From assembly GCA_003254905.1 (NCBI GenBank), contig QANU01108907.1:273631-337630 (forward strand): DNA of 64,000 nt. Direction: 5' to 3'. The notes under the pieces are model-generated. The model saw only the letters and a list, made by a program, of their open reading frames with translations. It ran no database searches and had not been told where the DNA came from. Each line of letters begins with the position of its first letter. Position 1 is the stretch's first letter. The stretch is from Nissolia schottii (taxonomy: Eukaryota; Streptophyta; Magnoliopsida; Fabales; Fabaceae). The position numbers and the translations under genes were made by a program. Below are positions 46,656 through 58,872 of this stretch, in pieces.

Positions 46656-47638
46656 ATGAGGATAAATTCATTATAATGTATTCTCTTTATTTTTAAATAA
46701 CCTTCACAATTATTTTTTTTTCACGTTCATGAATTAATGTATTTGGATATTATTATATTTAGATAGATTAATTTATAAATGTATTAAAAAGATGAATGTA
46801 ACATATTTAAAAAAGAAAAATGCTCCATAAACATATGAAAAATTGTCTACATATTATCGTTTTCATAACATATTATGAGATCCATTTTAAAAGAAACGAA
46901 ACTATATATATTATGAGAGGGGTGACAAGGTAAACATTTTTTCTTGTTTAAATAGCAAAATTGTTTTAAAACGGAGGGCATAGTGTGTGTGTATATATAT
47001 ATGCACTCTTATTTTTGTACGATTAAAATTGCCAATAATTTCCCTCCTCAGACCACACAATTGCCCTGTTGTACTGTCTATATATGTAGAATTATTACAA
47101 CTACAATCACAAATGCCTATTCTTATCTGTATGATACTAAAAAGAAATTGGATCAAAAGTTTGATGTCTTCTAAAATATATTTAACTATATTTTTTTTGA
47201 GATTTGACTAAACCAAAAAATACTATGGCGCACCACATAAAGGGGTGTATAATTAATACATCCTCTTCCATGCTCCAAAACGCTAACTTCCCATGCTACA
47301 ATCCTCATGACATGATTGCATAATTATATAAGAGTACAACTCAGGATTATGCATGAATTAATATAGCACACATGCATAATACATATGTAAGTGCAGGCGC
47401 AGTACATGCCATGTGCTTAAACTAGAGCTGAATGCTGATGATCAGTACAAGCTAAGGAAGCTGTCGCTCTTCTCGAATTCGATTCCGTCAATATGCGAAT
47501 GAACTTTTCAAAGTATGATGCACCAGATCATCAAGGTCTCAAATATTATTACAATTACAATATTAATGTATGTTTAAGAAAGTTAGATTAAAATTATTTT
47601 AATAATTAATAATAAGTATATTTATATAATAAATTGAA
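44850..47638. other. Intergenic, no gene recognised
   Basis: AT-rich, with a long TA microsatellite at about 46611-46652. Short ORFs (for example 46177-46359 on the minus strand) show no domain. Confidence 0.6.
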
Positions 47639-48008
47639 GGTTTCTCTCGTAAAATCTGAGGTAAATACACTTTTTTGCTTTTTTTTCAACAAATTTCAAA
47701 ACTAAATTCATCAAATTTTTTATCAATCATTTCACGATGTAATATGATATATTGATGTGTTATTTGATTTAATATGATAATTAGTATTTTTTAATATACT
47801 ATTTATGAAAAAGTGCATTATAAATTTGAATGATTTACAAATCTTTAAACTTCTTACAAATTATTTTTTTCAGTGATTTGACTATGAATGATTTATTAAT
47901 ATCATATGAAACATGAAACAAAAAGAAAATTTGATATATTTAATTTTATAATGGTGAATTCTTTTTTAAAAAACTTAAATGAAAAAATGTACTTACCCCG
48001 CATGGTAA
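47639..48008. mobile_element. AT-rich MITE, family M, copy 1
   Basis: It begins near GGTTTCTCTCG and GAGGTAAATACAC, and ends near TACTTACCCCGCATGG. The interior shares long wording with the elements at 51837 and 52403 (AATTCATCAAATTTT, ATATGATATATTGATGTGTT, AATCTTTAAACTTCTTACAA). It is non-coding and about 370 bp. Confidence 0.6.
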
Positions 48009-48507
48009 AAAAAATGTATAACATAGATTACTTATTCATTGACTAGCTGGCAACATTATCTTTAGTTGCTTATGATACTAGGTTGCATGCATATGTATGT
48101 GTATACTATTACTGACAAAACAACTAAATTTATTATATTGATGATTACAAGTAATAGTGCTTAACCTTTTGGACGTTCTACTCCAAATCTAGGACACGTG
48201 CCATGTGGTAGGGCTAGGCACCTAAACATATGTATAACGAAAAAAAAGTTTATGAAAAAAATAAAAAAAAAGTTTTGCTAAGCAAGGACATTATTTAAGG
48301 AAATCAAAATAATAATTTTTTTATTTTATAATGTATTTATTGAAGACCTACAAATTTAAATTTTTAATACAAAAATTATTATTTTTTTCAAAACTTAAAA
48401 ATTAGGACATTTGTTAGCTTTCCTTAAAAAAAAACTAATTAATGGGTTGAGGTTGAAATTCCTCAAGCTTTTATAAAAACTGCATGGAGTGGCGATCTAA
48501 TTAATTA

Positions 48508-48677
48508 AGGGAGAATTTTCACATGGTACAGGGGTAATATATCATGTTTGAACATAAGACATAATAAGAATGAGTTTTATTATGTAAAATCCACTCTTAT
48601 TATGTAAAACTCACTCTTATTATGTCTTGTATTTAAATATAATGTGTTAGTCTTGTGATCATGTAAGAATTTTCCCT
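48508..48677. mobile_element. 170-bp MITE with inverted ends and inner repeats
   Basis: The ends GGGAGAATTTTCACATG and CATGTAAGAATTTTCCC are inverted. Inside, AAGACATAATAAGAATGAG pairs with CTCACTCTTATTATGTCTT. The unit CTTATTATGTAAAA is repeated. TTAATTAA-rich flanks prevent a sure TSD call. Confidence 0.65.
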
Positions 48678-48738
48678 TATTAAGTCCTAATCTACTTCAG
48701 CTTCACGGAAACAAGGCATGTAGTATATTTTATAATAA

Positions 48739-49973
48739 GGTTTAATTAAATTTTTAGCCCCTATAAAATTTCAAAGTTTGTTTTTAGTCTTTGTGTAAAA
48801 TTTTTATTCCCTGTAAAATTTTAAAGTTTATTTTTAGTCTTTGTGTCTGGTTGAGGTTAACGGCTGACGTGGTCGTTAACAGCGCTAATGTGGTTGTGTC
48901 ATGTGGCATAATTATGTCATGTGGTACGCCACGTCAGCGTCGTTAACCCCAGCCAGACACAGGGACTAAAAACAAACTTTAAAATTTTACAGGGGCTAAA
49001 AGCTAAATTTTATTTAAATAAATTTTTTGTGCCTATGAAAATGGTAAAACCAACATCAAACAATTTTTTTGTTTTATATTTATTTTAAATAATTTTAACT
49101 AAAACTATTTAAATAATTTTAATCACATATTGAATAATTTAAATAATTTTGACATTTTTTTATTAATATGAACATGATTTAGTAGTTTAAATTATTTAAA
49201 ATTTATTAAAATAAAAATAGTTATTTTTTTATTTGATATTAGTTAGTATAAATATTAAATATATATTTGGAACATGGTGGCAATATATAAAGAAGATTAA
49301 TGAGGAGTATGTTAATTTATTAGGATATATATTAGGATAATTTATGATATGTCAATCTATAGAGTGCTCAAGTGGACTACAAGTAAAGTGTAGTGTGACA
49401 TATCCTAAATTATCCTAATATATGCACCTAATAAATTAACGTACTCCTACTCAATACTTATGTAATCTTCTTTGTATATTGACATCATGTTCCAAATATA
49501 TATTTAATATTTATACTAACTAATATCAAGTAAAAAAATGTATATATAATTATTTTAACAAACTTTAAATAATTTAAACTACTAAATCATGTTCATATTA
49601 ATAAAAAAATATCAAAATTATTTAAAATTATTTAAATTATTAAATATGTGATTAAAATTATTTAAAATAAATATAAAACAAACAAATTATTTAATGTTGG
49701 TTTTACCCTTTCATGCGCACAAAAAATTTATTTAAATAAAATTTAGTTTTTATCCCCTATAAAAGTTTGTTTTTAGTTCCTGTAAAATTTCAAAGTTTGT
49801 TTTTAGTCCCTGTGTCTAGCTGGGGTTAACGGCGTTGACGTGACGTGCCACATGACATAATTATGCCACATGGCACTGTTAACGGCCACATCAGCGCGTC
49901 GTTAACCCCAACCAGACACAGGAACTAAAAACAAACTTTAAAATTTTACCGGAGCTAAAAACTTAATTAAACC
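48739..49973. mobile_element. 1.2-kb fold-back element with about 600-bp arms
   Basis: Both ends carry GGTTTAATTAA followed by TTTTTAGC and AAAGTTTGTTTTTAG in inverted orientation. Pairing continues inward through GTTGGTTTTACC and ATATATTTGGAACATG up to TGATATGTCA and TGACATATCC near the centre. This leaves a loop of roughly 40-45 nt (about 49354-49397). Each outer arm is itself palindromic around GGTTAACGGC and GTCGTTAACCCC, so a smaller MITE-like unit is nested in each arm. The flanking 9-mers TTATAATAA and ATATAGTAA match at 7 of 9, consistent with an old Mutator-type duplication. It has no ORF. Confidence 0.85.
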
Positions 49974-51836
49974 ATATAGTAATGTATACTAGTCATCGAT
50001 GCACATAATCAAACTAACTTATCTTACACTGATCCCTATTGTGCCAACAAGATATTCCAGCAATCCAGTAATATGGTCGCGCGTTTTGGGAGAGTGCGCA
50101 TTTGGACCACTAAACCCAAACAAGCCAAACAGTACCTAAGGATTTAGGTATGGTTAACTTTGGCAACCGTAGTTATCATTTCTAATGGAAAACATTAGTC
50201 ACGCAATATGCGTAGATCCAAAACCAATGTTAGGAACGATCAAAATATTATATATATAAAAAAATCATATATAGATATCACTATCATCTTTTGTAATCTT
50301 CTTACTAAAGCCAATAATCCAAAAGAAAGCCTAAATTTTCACATAGCTAAAATTATCATGTATATCGTGCTCTCATTTATAGTCATCTTAATTAATAAGC
50401 CAAAAAAACGTCATGTTAAAAATAAACCAATACTTATAATCAAGTACTATCATGTCAATCATTTTGTAATATCACCTCCAATAAATTTTTATATAACATA
50501 AACCGTCATAGTAAACATATTTCACATAATAAAAATGAATAACCTTTTAATTATAAATAATAGATTTTTTTTAATTAGAGAATATATTGAATGTGATACT
50601 TTTTAATTATACTAAATTTTCACCTTCAAAAATGTAAATAAAATTATTTAAATTATTATTTTTTATTCGGCTTAAACTTTTGATAAAAATAATTTTTAAG
50701 ATGGCATCATGAGGTTAAAGATTCTATGTTTGTGACCACATTTGAAGTGGATGAGTGGAAGCAACATTGGTAGTGGCTTCCTCTCATGCAGACAAATTAA
50801 GTTTGCTAAGGAAACGAAGCAAAAGCCTCCCCATGCATGATGAGGCTCGGGAACCGAACCTGCGTGATCAAGAATGAATGGGTAACGGTAGTTGATATGG
50901 GTCGGGTCGGGTCGCCTCGCCTCTGAATATGAGACCGCTGCTTTATTTATCTTTCAAAAGGGCAACGCGATTCCGTGTTCACTTTGGTGTTGCTGCTGAA
51001 AGTGACACACTGTGACAAAAGATTACCACAAACATATAATTATGCTTTCTTTTTTTACTACGTGCACGGCTATGGTTGGCTGGCTTTTACATTTTTCAAC
51101 TTTCAAGTGCGAACTTACTTTTCTGCAACTAGTGCATTACACTTTCCCCAAAAGTGACCCAACTCTTTCTATGTCAGTCATCAAAAACGGTTTTGTACTT
51201 CCTTTACCACGTTATCACATCAACAGTAACATCCTTCGTTTTAAAATAGTAATCAATGGATTAATAAAATTATTAAAAATTGTGAAAGTGAAAAAAAATT
51301 CATAATATTTTATTTTATTCTTTTTATTTACCGTGAGTAGTTAAATAAATTAGAATTAATAAATATGAGAGAGATAATTTATTTAATATAAATATGTTAA
51401 AATGAGTAATAACTTTTTAACAAGTGTCCTGTAAGAACAATGATTAAGTAACTAAAACAGACAACAATAACAAAATCAAAATTTTAATACATTTAGTTCA
51501 TTTTAAAAAAACTCAAACCCTACATTTCAATCAAAATAATTTTATTCTTGGTTTTTAACGAGTATTCTTAACGATAGGGATATTTTTTATTATTAACATA
51601 ATTGTATATTAAATGAAATTATCGAACAGTAAAGTTTAAAATCTTCAGTTATAAAGTAAAGAACTAAAGATAAGTTTTAGCTGAACTTGTCTTCTAGTTA
51701 TGATTTGAGAGCATGATTAAAATAATTAACAAACTCGTAGTTGGATTGATACAATGACACTTGATCAATTTCTTTTTATAATTTCAGTATCGTTGCTATA
51801 TCTCATAAAGTATTTATCATGGTAGCATAAATAAAG
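49974..51836. other. Intergenic, no gene recognised
   Basis: Short ORFs (50208-50501, 51012-51305) are AT-rich or hydrophobic and show no domain. Confidence 0.5.
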
Positions 51837-52198
51837 GTAGTTGCTTAAATACCCATGAATATTTTATGAGGTAAGTGTCTCATGTTATTCATTTATTTTT
51901 AATAATTTTTACAATAAAATTCATCAAATATTGTTATCATTTTATGTTCTATATAATTGTGATAAATTTTTCATTAGTCAAATCATTGAAAGAATAAACT
52001 TATAAGAGGTTTAGAGATTTGCGGACCATTTGAGTTTACGATGCACCTCTCTACAAATATTGTATTGAAAAGTATTAATTTATTACATTAGACCATGAAA
52101 TGATAATACAATTTAATTAATTTAGTTATAAAAATTATTAAAAATAAATAAATTAAGTAGTATAGGATATTTACCCTATGGGGTATTTGAGAAACCAC
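51837..52198 (-). mobile_element. AT-rich MITE, family M, copy 2
   Basis: About 362 bp with ends GTAGTTGCTTAAATACCC and GGGTATTTGAGAAACCAC. It is inverted relative to copy 3: TTCATTAGTCAAATCATTGA here is the complement of CAATAATTTGACTAATGAA there. Both contain AGAGAGGTGCATC or its complement. The orientation sign is arbitrary. Confidence 0.72.
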
Positions 52199-52402
52199 AC
52201 TCTCTTTTTTGTTACTTAAAAGTTACATATGTGGATGCTAATTGATGTTAGTGTAAAAATATTTACAATGATAGCGCAAGATAATTAAATCCATCTTATA
52301 AATACGAATTTTGTTACAAATCCTTGTGTATATTAAATAAATTTAAAAATGCATTTACTTTTATTTTTTTTATTATATAAGAAGATTTATGTATAAAAAT
52401 GT

Positions 52403-52787
52403 GGTTTCTTAGCTACCCCATGAGGTAAATACTCTATGATACTTAATATATTCATTTTTAATAATCTTTACAACTAAATTCATTAATTTTTGTTATCATT
52501 TCATGGTATAATATGGCATATTGATAAATTATATCATCTAATATGATAAATTAATACTTTTTAATACAATATTTGTAGAGAGGTGCATCATAAGTTCAAA
52601 TGATCTACGAATCTCTAAACCTCTTATAAGTTGACTCTTTCAATAATTTGACTAATGAAAAGTTTATTATAATCATATAAAACATAGCATAATAACAAAA
52701 ATCGATGAATTTAGTTATGAAAGTTATTAAAAATGAATAAATTAAGTATCATGCGGTATTTACCCTATGCGGTAGCTAAGAAACCAC
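52403..52787 (+). mobile_element. AT-rich MITE, family M, copy 3
   Basis: The clearest member, with ends GTGGTTTCTTAGCTACC and GGTAGCTAAGAAACCAC perfectly inverted over 17 bp. It then continues CATGAGGTAAATAC against GTATTTACCCTATG. It is 385 bp and non-coding. A TSD is obscured by A-rich flanks. Confidence 0.8.
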
Positions 52788-52856
52788 TGCATAAAAAAAA
52801 GTATATAAGAAGATTTATAAAAAAATTCAGTAGGATAATTTAAAATTAGGATAATT

Positions 52857-53872
52857 ATTCTTGCATACTTCCTCTTTGCACACATGTTGCACACCCACGC
52901 TATTTTACTAAAATTCTCTGCTGACTTAGCAAACTGCTTTGTCCATTCCTTTTGATTTTTCGTTTGTGTTCATTCTCTTTTAATTTTGTGCTTCATTTTT
53001 TCTTGCTTTGTTGTTGCTTATTCTCTCCCAGTGTATCGATTCGTTTTGGTTTATGCTCAATCATTCTCGTTTGTTCATTTTTTATCTGTTCTGTGCTTTC
53101 TTATTCTATAATCATTTTTGTAATTGATATGCATATTTTAGATACGATTTAGTGACACAACCTTTTATTATACTCAGACACAACCATTTCGTGAACTCAG
53201 ACCTAATCTTATTAAATAACATGACCTAACCATCTTACAAAGATGGACACAACCACATTATATACACAAACCTATCTTTTATGTTACACAGACACAACCA
53301 TTACATGCATCTTAAAAACATGATCGAAACAAAGAGAGAAAAAAAAGTAGGACATAAACAACCATTTGGTGAAAATAGACACAACCTTACCAAAGTAAAA
53401 GACCTAACATTTTTGTTATTTAAGACACAATCAGTTTAAATAAACAAACACAATCTTTTATTATAATCAAACACAACATTTTTGTGAACTAAGACCTAAC
53501 CTTATTAAATAATATGACCTAACCGTTACATATATAAATATACACACACACACACACACACAAAGCTGAACACAATCACGTTATATACACAAACCTATCT
53601 TTTATATTATACATCTACAATCATCACATAATCGAAGCAAAGAGAGAAAAAAGATAGAACATAAAGATGGACAAAACGAAAGATAAACACAGGAATAGAT
53701 GAAGAAATAATTAGGTCGCAAGAGCACTTGAGGGAGAAAGGTCGTGAGAGAGAACGCGAAATGTGAAAGACGAGAGAGTGGAAAGATGATTTCACATTTT
53801 TTGAGTTGCAAAATAGTGAGACTGAACTATTAATGAGCATGCAAGTAATGTGCACTGTAGAGGTGTGCAAAA
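52857..53872. mobile_element. Probable 1-kb TIR element with internal duplication
   Basis: The left end TTCTTGCATACTTCCTCT, continuing to TTGCACACATGTTGCACAC, resembles the reverse complement of the right end (TTTTTGCACACCTCTACAGT and onwards). The interior repeats ACACAACC and GACCTAACC. It also holds an imperfect direct duplication of roughly 200 bp, offset by about 295 bp (about 53154-53345 and 53448-53640). A CA repeat lies at about 53541-53562. No clear TSD was found and no gene product is encoded. Confidence 0.5.
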
Positions 53873-55517
53873 ATTGAGACTCAAAACTCTAATACTATGT
53901 CAATCATCTCTCACAAAAATTTAAGTGAATTATAAAAATAATTAAATGATTTTATATGTTAATAAATCAATCAACCGAGTTTGATATAGATATCTATCTC
54001 GCACAAGCGTGTACAGTGTTCTAATTTAGAATAGGGGTCACTGTTGTTGTGGATTACTGCTTGGCAATCAAAGATTGTGAGGAGTGACCAGAATGCTGAG
54101 TGTTCCCGCATTTTGTAGCATGTAGCGGCTAACCGAATAGTTTCACTGTCGGCTGGACACGATGCATGCATCACTTTGTCCCTTTCCACGTTGCCAATAT
54201 TGAAAAATACTCACCTCCCTCATGCTCAGATTGATTTCCCTCATGTATCCATCCATTAACTGTCATATATAATTATTTAAATTAAAAAGCATGTAACGAA
54301 AAGACTCTACAATAATAATCAAATAAGGAGGAATACTTTCACAAAAAAGTTGTGTGAAAATTCTTGCAATGTTCTTTTCTTATATCTCAAAACTTATCCA
54401 AAGTACCTTTTCAAATTTACAATCAAATGAATTTTATTTAATTAACGAAACTTTAAGCGAGTTTGTCACTATTAACATTTATAAGGATACTTACAAGATC
54501 ATCCATTTAAACAATCTTAAAATTAACGATGATCATAATTGCATTAAATATTTGTGCTCATGTGAGATATTACGAACACTTTTTTTTTTTAACTAACTGT
54601 GCTAATTAACTATGATTCGCTCAATGATCAGATGAATTTTAGCGTATGCATTAATTATATTTCATTTCTATGTTGATCTATTCCCGTGCATGAATTTGTA
54701 ATGAGAATCTTGAGACATTCCTTATCTTCATCTTTGAATTTAAGATTAAAGGCAGTAACTCATTCTTGGTAACGTCTAAAGACTTTGAAGTTTGAAAGCA
54801 TATTTAGAGTAATTAATCCATCCATACATACATGTAGCTAGATGTCAGCACACCAGCGGCAAAAAGCATATATCTATATCTTATAAGAGGAAAGAAAGAG
54901 ACGTAATCCGAATCAATCTAACAATGCAACAACTAGTTTAGAGAATAAAAATACATGCACAATTTTAATATTCGAAAGAATTAATAAAGCCAACACGGCT
55001 TTCGTTTTTGTTGTATATCACGCGGAGGATTGGATAGAGACTCAAATAAACGTGTTTGCTTTATCAGCAGACGATGGAAAGTAATTGCCGACGTTTTCAT
55101 ATGAATTAAAAATGAATATCATGTTAATCATTATCTTAATTTAAGCCATGTAAATGGAGTATGCATGTTTGTAATTACTTTTATTGTTTTTGAAAAAATA
55201 GCCTGAAGGTTTTCTAATTGTCTTGAGTTTATTATTGTAGATTTAGAGGCAGACAATAAGGTCAAATTAAGCCCAAATAGCTGCACTCAACTTTCTAGTT
55301 CTCTACCAACGAACAATCTACTCATTTTTTGTTTTTGTAATATGTAAAGTTTCTATTTGAGATCCAAACATTCATGTTGGGTAACATCCAAGGCTTTCAT
55401 TTTGGCCCAATAAAGTTCTGACCCAAATTTCCATAAAACATCAGTCCAACTTAAATAGTCACTACATTGACCAAACAAGGTGTACGTTCGGCCCAATATA
55501 AGAATGACAATTCATCT
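53873..55517. other. Intergenic, no gene recognised
   Basis: No supported feature. Confidence 0.5.
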
Positions 55518-55782
55518 TACCCCGCCTCATCCTGCCATGCCCCGCCCTGTTCGAGTAGATAAATTCAATGGTTGACTGAGTTTTGGGACAAGTTTAGAGA
55601 AAAATCGTTTATATTGTTTTGGGTTTGGGGCAAATATAGATTTTGGATTACCTGCCCTCTATATATTTATTAATTATTGATTAAACTGTACATAAGACGT
55701 GTAAGAAAAAAAAGATCGTTAAGAAGAAAAAAAATGGAAATTTGGGGTGGGGCAGGATGGGACGGTATGGGGAGCACATAAA
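55518..55782. mobile_element. Degenerate hAT-like MITE with GC-rich ends
   Basis: CCCCGCCTCATCCTGCCATG followed by CCCCGCCC on the left pairs with GGGGTGGGGCAGGATGGGAC followed by GGTATGGGG on the right. The AT-rich centre is unpaired. It is like the better-preserved element at 62489, with more decay. Confidence 0.45.
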
Positions 55783-55835
55783 TTTGTGGGTTTGGGTATC
55801 AGGTTGAAAAATAAGAATCTACCTCCGAAGTCTCA

Positions 55836-56290
55836 CATGGACACGAGATATTACATAACACGCACTACAAGACACAAAATTAAAAATTTTGCCCGACGCG
55901 GACACGGTATATATAGATATAAAATTAAATATTTATAATAATATACTAATATTTTGATTGATATTAAACTATTAATTTTTAATATTTTTTAAATTCTTTT
56001 AAAAATATATATAACATTTAAGATATTTTTATGTGTCAATATTTATTAATTTTTTAAGGGTCTATATTATTATAAATTATTTAGTATTTAAAATATTATT
56101 TTAATTGGACACGACATGGCTCAAAAATTTACCGATATAACGCAGACACGCTTAGACACAATTAATAATGATTTTTTTATTTAAGCACTTTTAGACGCGT
56201 GTTAGATGAGTGTTTTTATGTATTAGTATCCACAATATGTCGAATATAGAGACACGACAATCTCATAAAGTGTCCATTATTTCTAGGAAT
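55836..56290. repeat. Dispersed repeat containing GACACG motifs
   Basis: CATGGACACGAGATATTACA, CGACGCGGACACGG, TTGGACACGACATGG and GAGACACGACAATC are spread through it. The segment GATATAAAATTAAATATTTA and its continuation are shared with the repeat at the right window edge (about 63930-64000). The family is not identified. Confidence 0.5.
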
Positions 56291-57480
56291 CTAGCAAGGC
56301 AGTAGGTAGGGAGTGGACCAAGATCACGGAACAGCAGCAAAGGTGCTAGCTTAATTTGGACCATAACGGTGCTCGTGGTGTGTTTATTTTTGTACACGGA
56401 GTCCATGCCATACGGGTTAGTCGATCACCCCTGGCCCTGCCTATTAATCTCTCACCCATGAAAAACATATATCAATATTCAAGCTGAATGCTGACGACGC
56501 CCTCTGAATTGATCAAAATTTGACAAGTATGTGTGTCCCATAAATATGTTGAGTACCCGTGTGTTTCCATAATAGTAAATATATAATGCTGTATGCACTC
56601 CATCTAATTATGGGGTGTGTAGCATACGAATTGCATGCCTAGATTCTTTTGAACCTCCCTGCCTTATTCGTGTTACTCGTGTATAGTGTACATCAATGAT
56701 TGCAATGCAGGTTGAAGGCATGTGGATAAGAATTTGACTCCTCCAATCTAATGGGGAAGTTGTGGCAATGAATCATCATTTCAATTTGTTTTTCAAAGTT
56801 GTTAGTTATAAAACTAGATTTGGTTTTATTTAGTGCAAAAATAAAAATTATTTATTATAATTATGTCATTTTTAATGTTTGATTTTCATAACAATTACAT
56901 AAGTTACATAATCAAGGCATAACGCAACTTTGGATATTTTTTTTGGTAATAAAGTAACTTTGGAATTGAGTAATAATGTAAAAATTCTTGACAAAACCCG
57001 TAAGAGTTAATTAGTCCGGCTACAATGAAAAGTTAGAGTAAAATAAGTACGAGAAAATTAAGAAAAATAAAAACAATTAATAAAAATATATAATTTTAGA
57101 AAGTATTTTTAAATTTCTTGAATATTAAAATTATTCTAATCATTTTCTTAATTTGTATATCTATATACATGATTAAAAATGAAATTTAATTGATATGTAC
57201 GGATAAGATTTAAAAAAAAAACCTTTTTACGTTTTCATTCAATCAAATTTTATCATATAAGTAAAAATTAATTGACTCTCACACACTAGTTAAAATGTCA
57301 TGTATATAAAATAATTTAATTGAATGATATAATGCACAAAAAATTACACTATTTCACAAGTCACAACTCACAAGGTTTTGTATTTGGAAGCCATTATTCA
57401 AAATTTAGTGATAGAGGGGGATGTACACCATATGATCTAAGCTCCTTGGATGAAATGGAGGAATGCTTTAAGAGTTTTAT
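56291..57480. other. Intergenic, no gene recognised
   Basis: No supported feature. Confidence 0.5.
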
Positions 57481-57489
57481 GTGACAAAA

Positions 57490-57890
57490 GAGTATCACTC
57501 AAGTTTAAGAGAAAATTCTAGAGATCATCGATATTGTATGAAATTGAGAGTTTGACAGTAAAAAAGTCAACATGAAAATAAACGTCGTGTTGCATAGATG
57601 CGGATGTTGCGTTAGATAAGTGAACACACAAGATAATATAGGATTAGAAATACATGCATTATAGAGAAAGTTGGAGCAACACCTACTGTTAAGAAAGATA
57701 GTAAAATCTAGTCTTAAGTTGGTTGAACATATGAGGAGAATATATGAACAAACCATTATAAGAAGAGTAGATCAAATTATGATAGCTTATTAGCTAGAGG
57801 TAGAAAAAGACCTAAAAAAATACATAAAAAATTACTATAAGAGATTTATAAGTTAATCATTATGATATCGTTTGATTAATGCAACCAACC
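57490..57890 (+). pseudogene. Decayed LINE reverse-transcriptase C-terminal region
   Basis: The plus strand, in shifting frames, gives RMLR, HTR, RIRNTCIIEKVGATPTVKK, EHMRRIYE and RRVDQ. The order matches the MLRWMCGHTRKDKIRNE region and the following RRVDQ of plant LINE ORF2. Stops interrupt every frame. It is homologous to the minus-strand remnant near 11210-11690. The minus ORF at 57505-57756 is its antisense. Confidence 0.68.
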
Positions 57891-58872
57891 TTACATAGTG
57901 GAATAAAACTTAGTTGTTATTATATAATATATAAAACTTTACATCTAAGTGTATAATAATTATTAGTATTTTTTTTGTCAAATATTAGATATCATTTTAA
58001 TTTTTACATACATTATTATTCAACTTAATGTAGGTTAAGTTAATAATATCTAATATTCAGCTGATGGAGTAATATTTTATTATCTTTAACTTACAAAGTA
58101 TAGCAGGAGTAGTATTTATATTATCTTTATCTGCTACCACCTAATCATTACGCGCATTATTAAAACGCGTTTGCATTAAAGTGCAGCTGCAATCTTAGCA
58201 GAAAGGTAATTGGGTCTCATAGATTAGCCTCACAGCCTTTGCTTGAAGCTCCAAAAAGGACCGTTTCTAAATGCGGAATAATACGGCAAAATTACCAAAC
58301 CTACTGGCTCATAATTAGTTATAGCTAATTCACAATTATCATATCATTCTTCTTTCTCCCCTCTTGAATACTTTCTTTGACTTGTCTTCATATCATTGGC
58401 CGGATTTTTTTTATTTCATGATAGAAAACAAAAACACTTTAATTGATGCCACCCTTTTTGTCAGCTTGTAGCCCCCACAGTAAGCAAGGCACCAAAAATA
58501 ATTAATAACATTTCATCATCCACTGCCCTTTTCAATTATTGACTAGAGCAAAATGGAATTCTGTATTCTGAAACGGACCCTCACCCTATAAGATAAGATT
58601 ATTAAATCTATGTAAAACTAATAAGGCCATGAATTTGATAAATGAATTTGAGGGACACCAAAATTATATATACTAACCATTTTTATGATAATTAATCACT
58701 TACAGAAACCCCGTTTATTTCCAATGGAATAAAAATGGACAGGGACTAAAGGAGGGTTACTAAACAAATCTAAATACAAAAAAGAATGTACTATAGTAAC
58801 ATACAACACTCCAATTGGAAAGACAAACCCAAATCATATCCACACAAAAATTACAAACACGTGGTATGCTAT
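57891..58872. other. 3' flank of the BAG gene
   Basis: AT-rich and mostly featureless; it includes the presumed 3' UTR of the minus-strand BAG gene. Confidence 0.5.
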
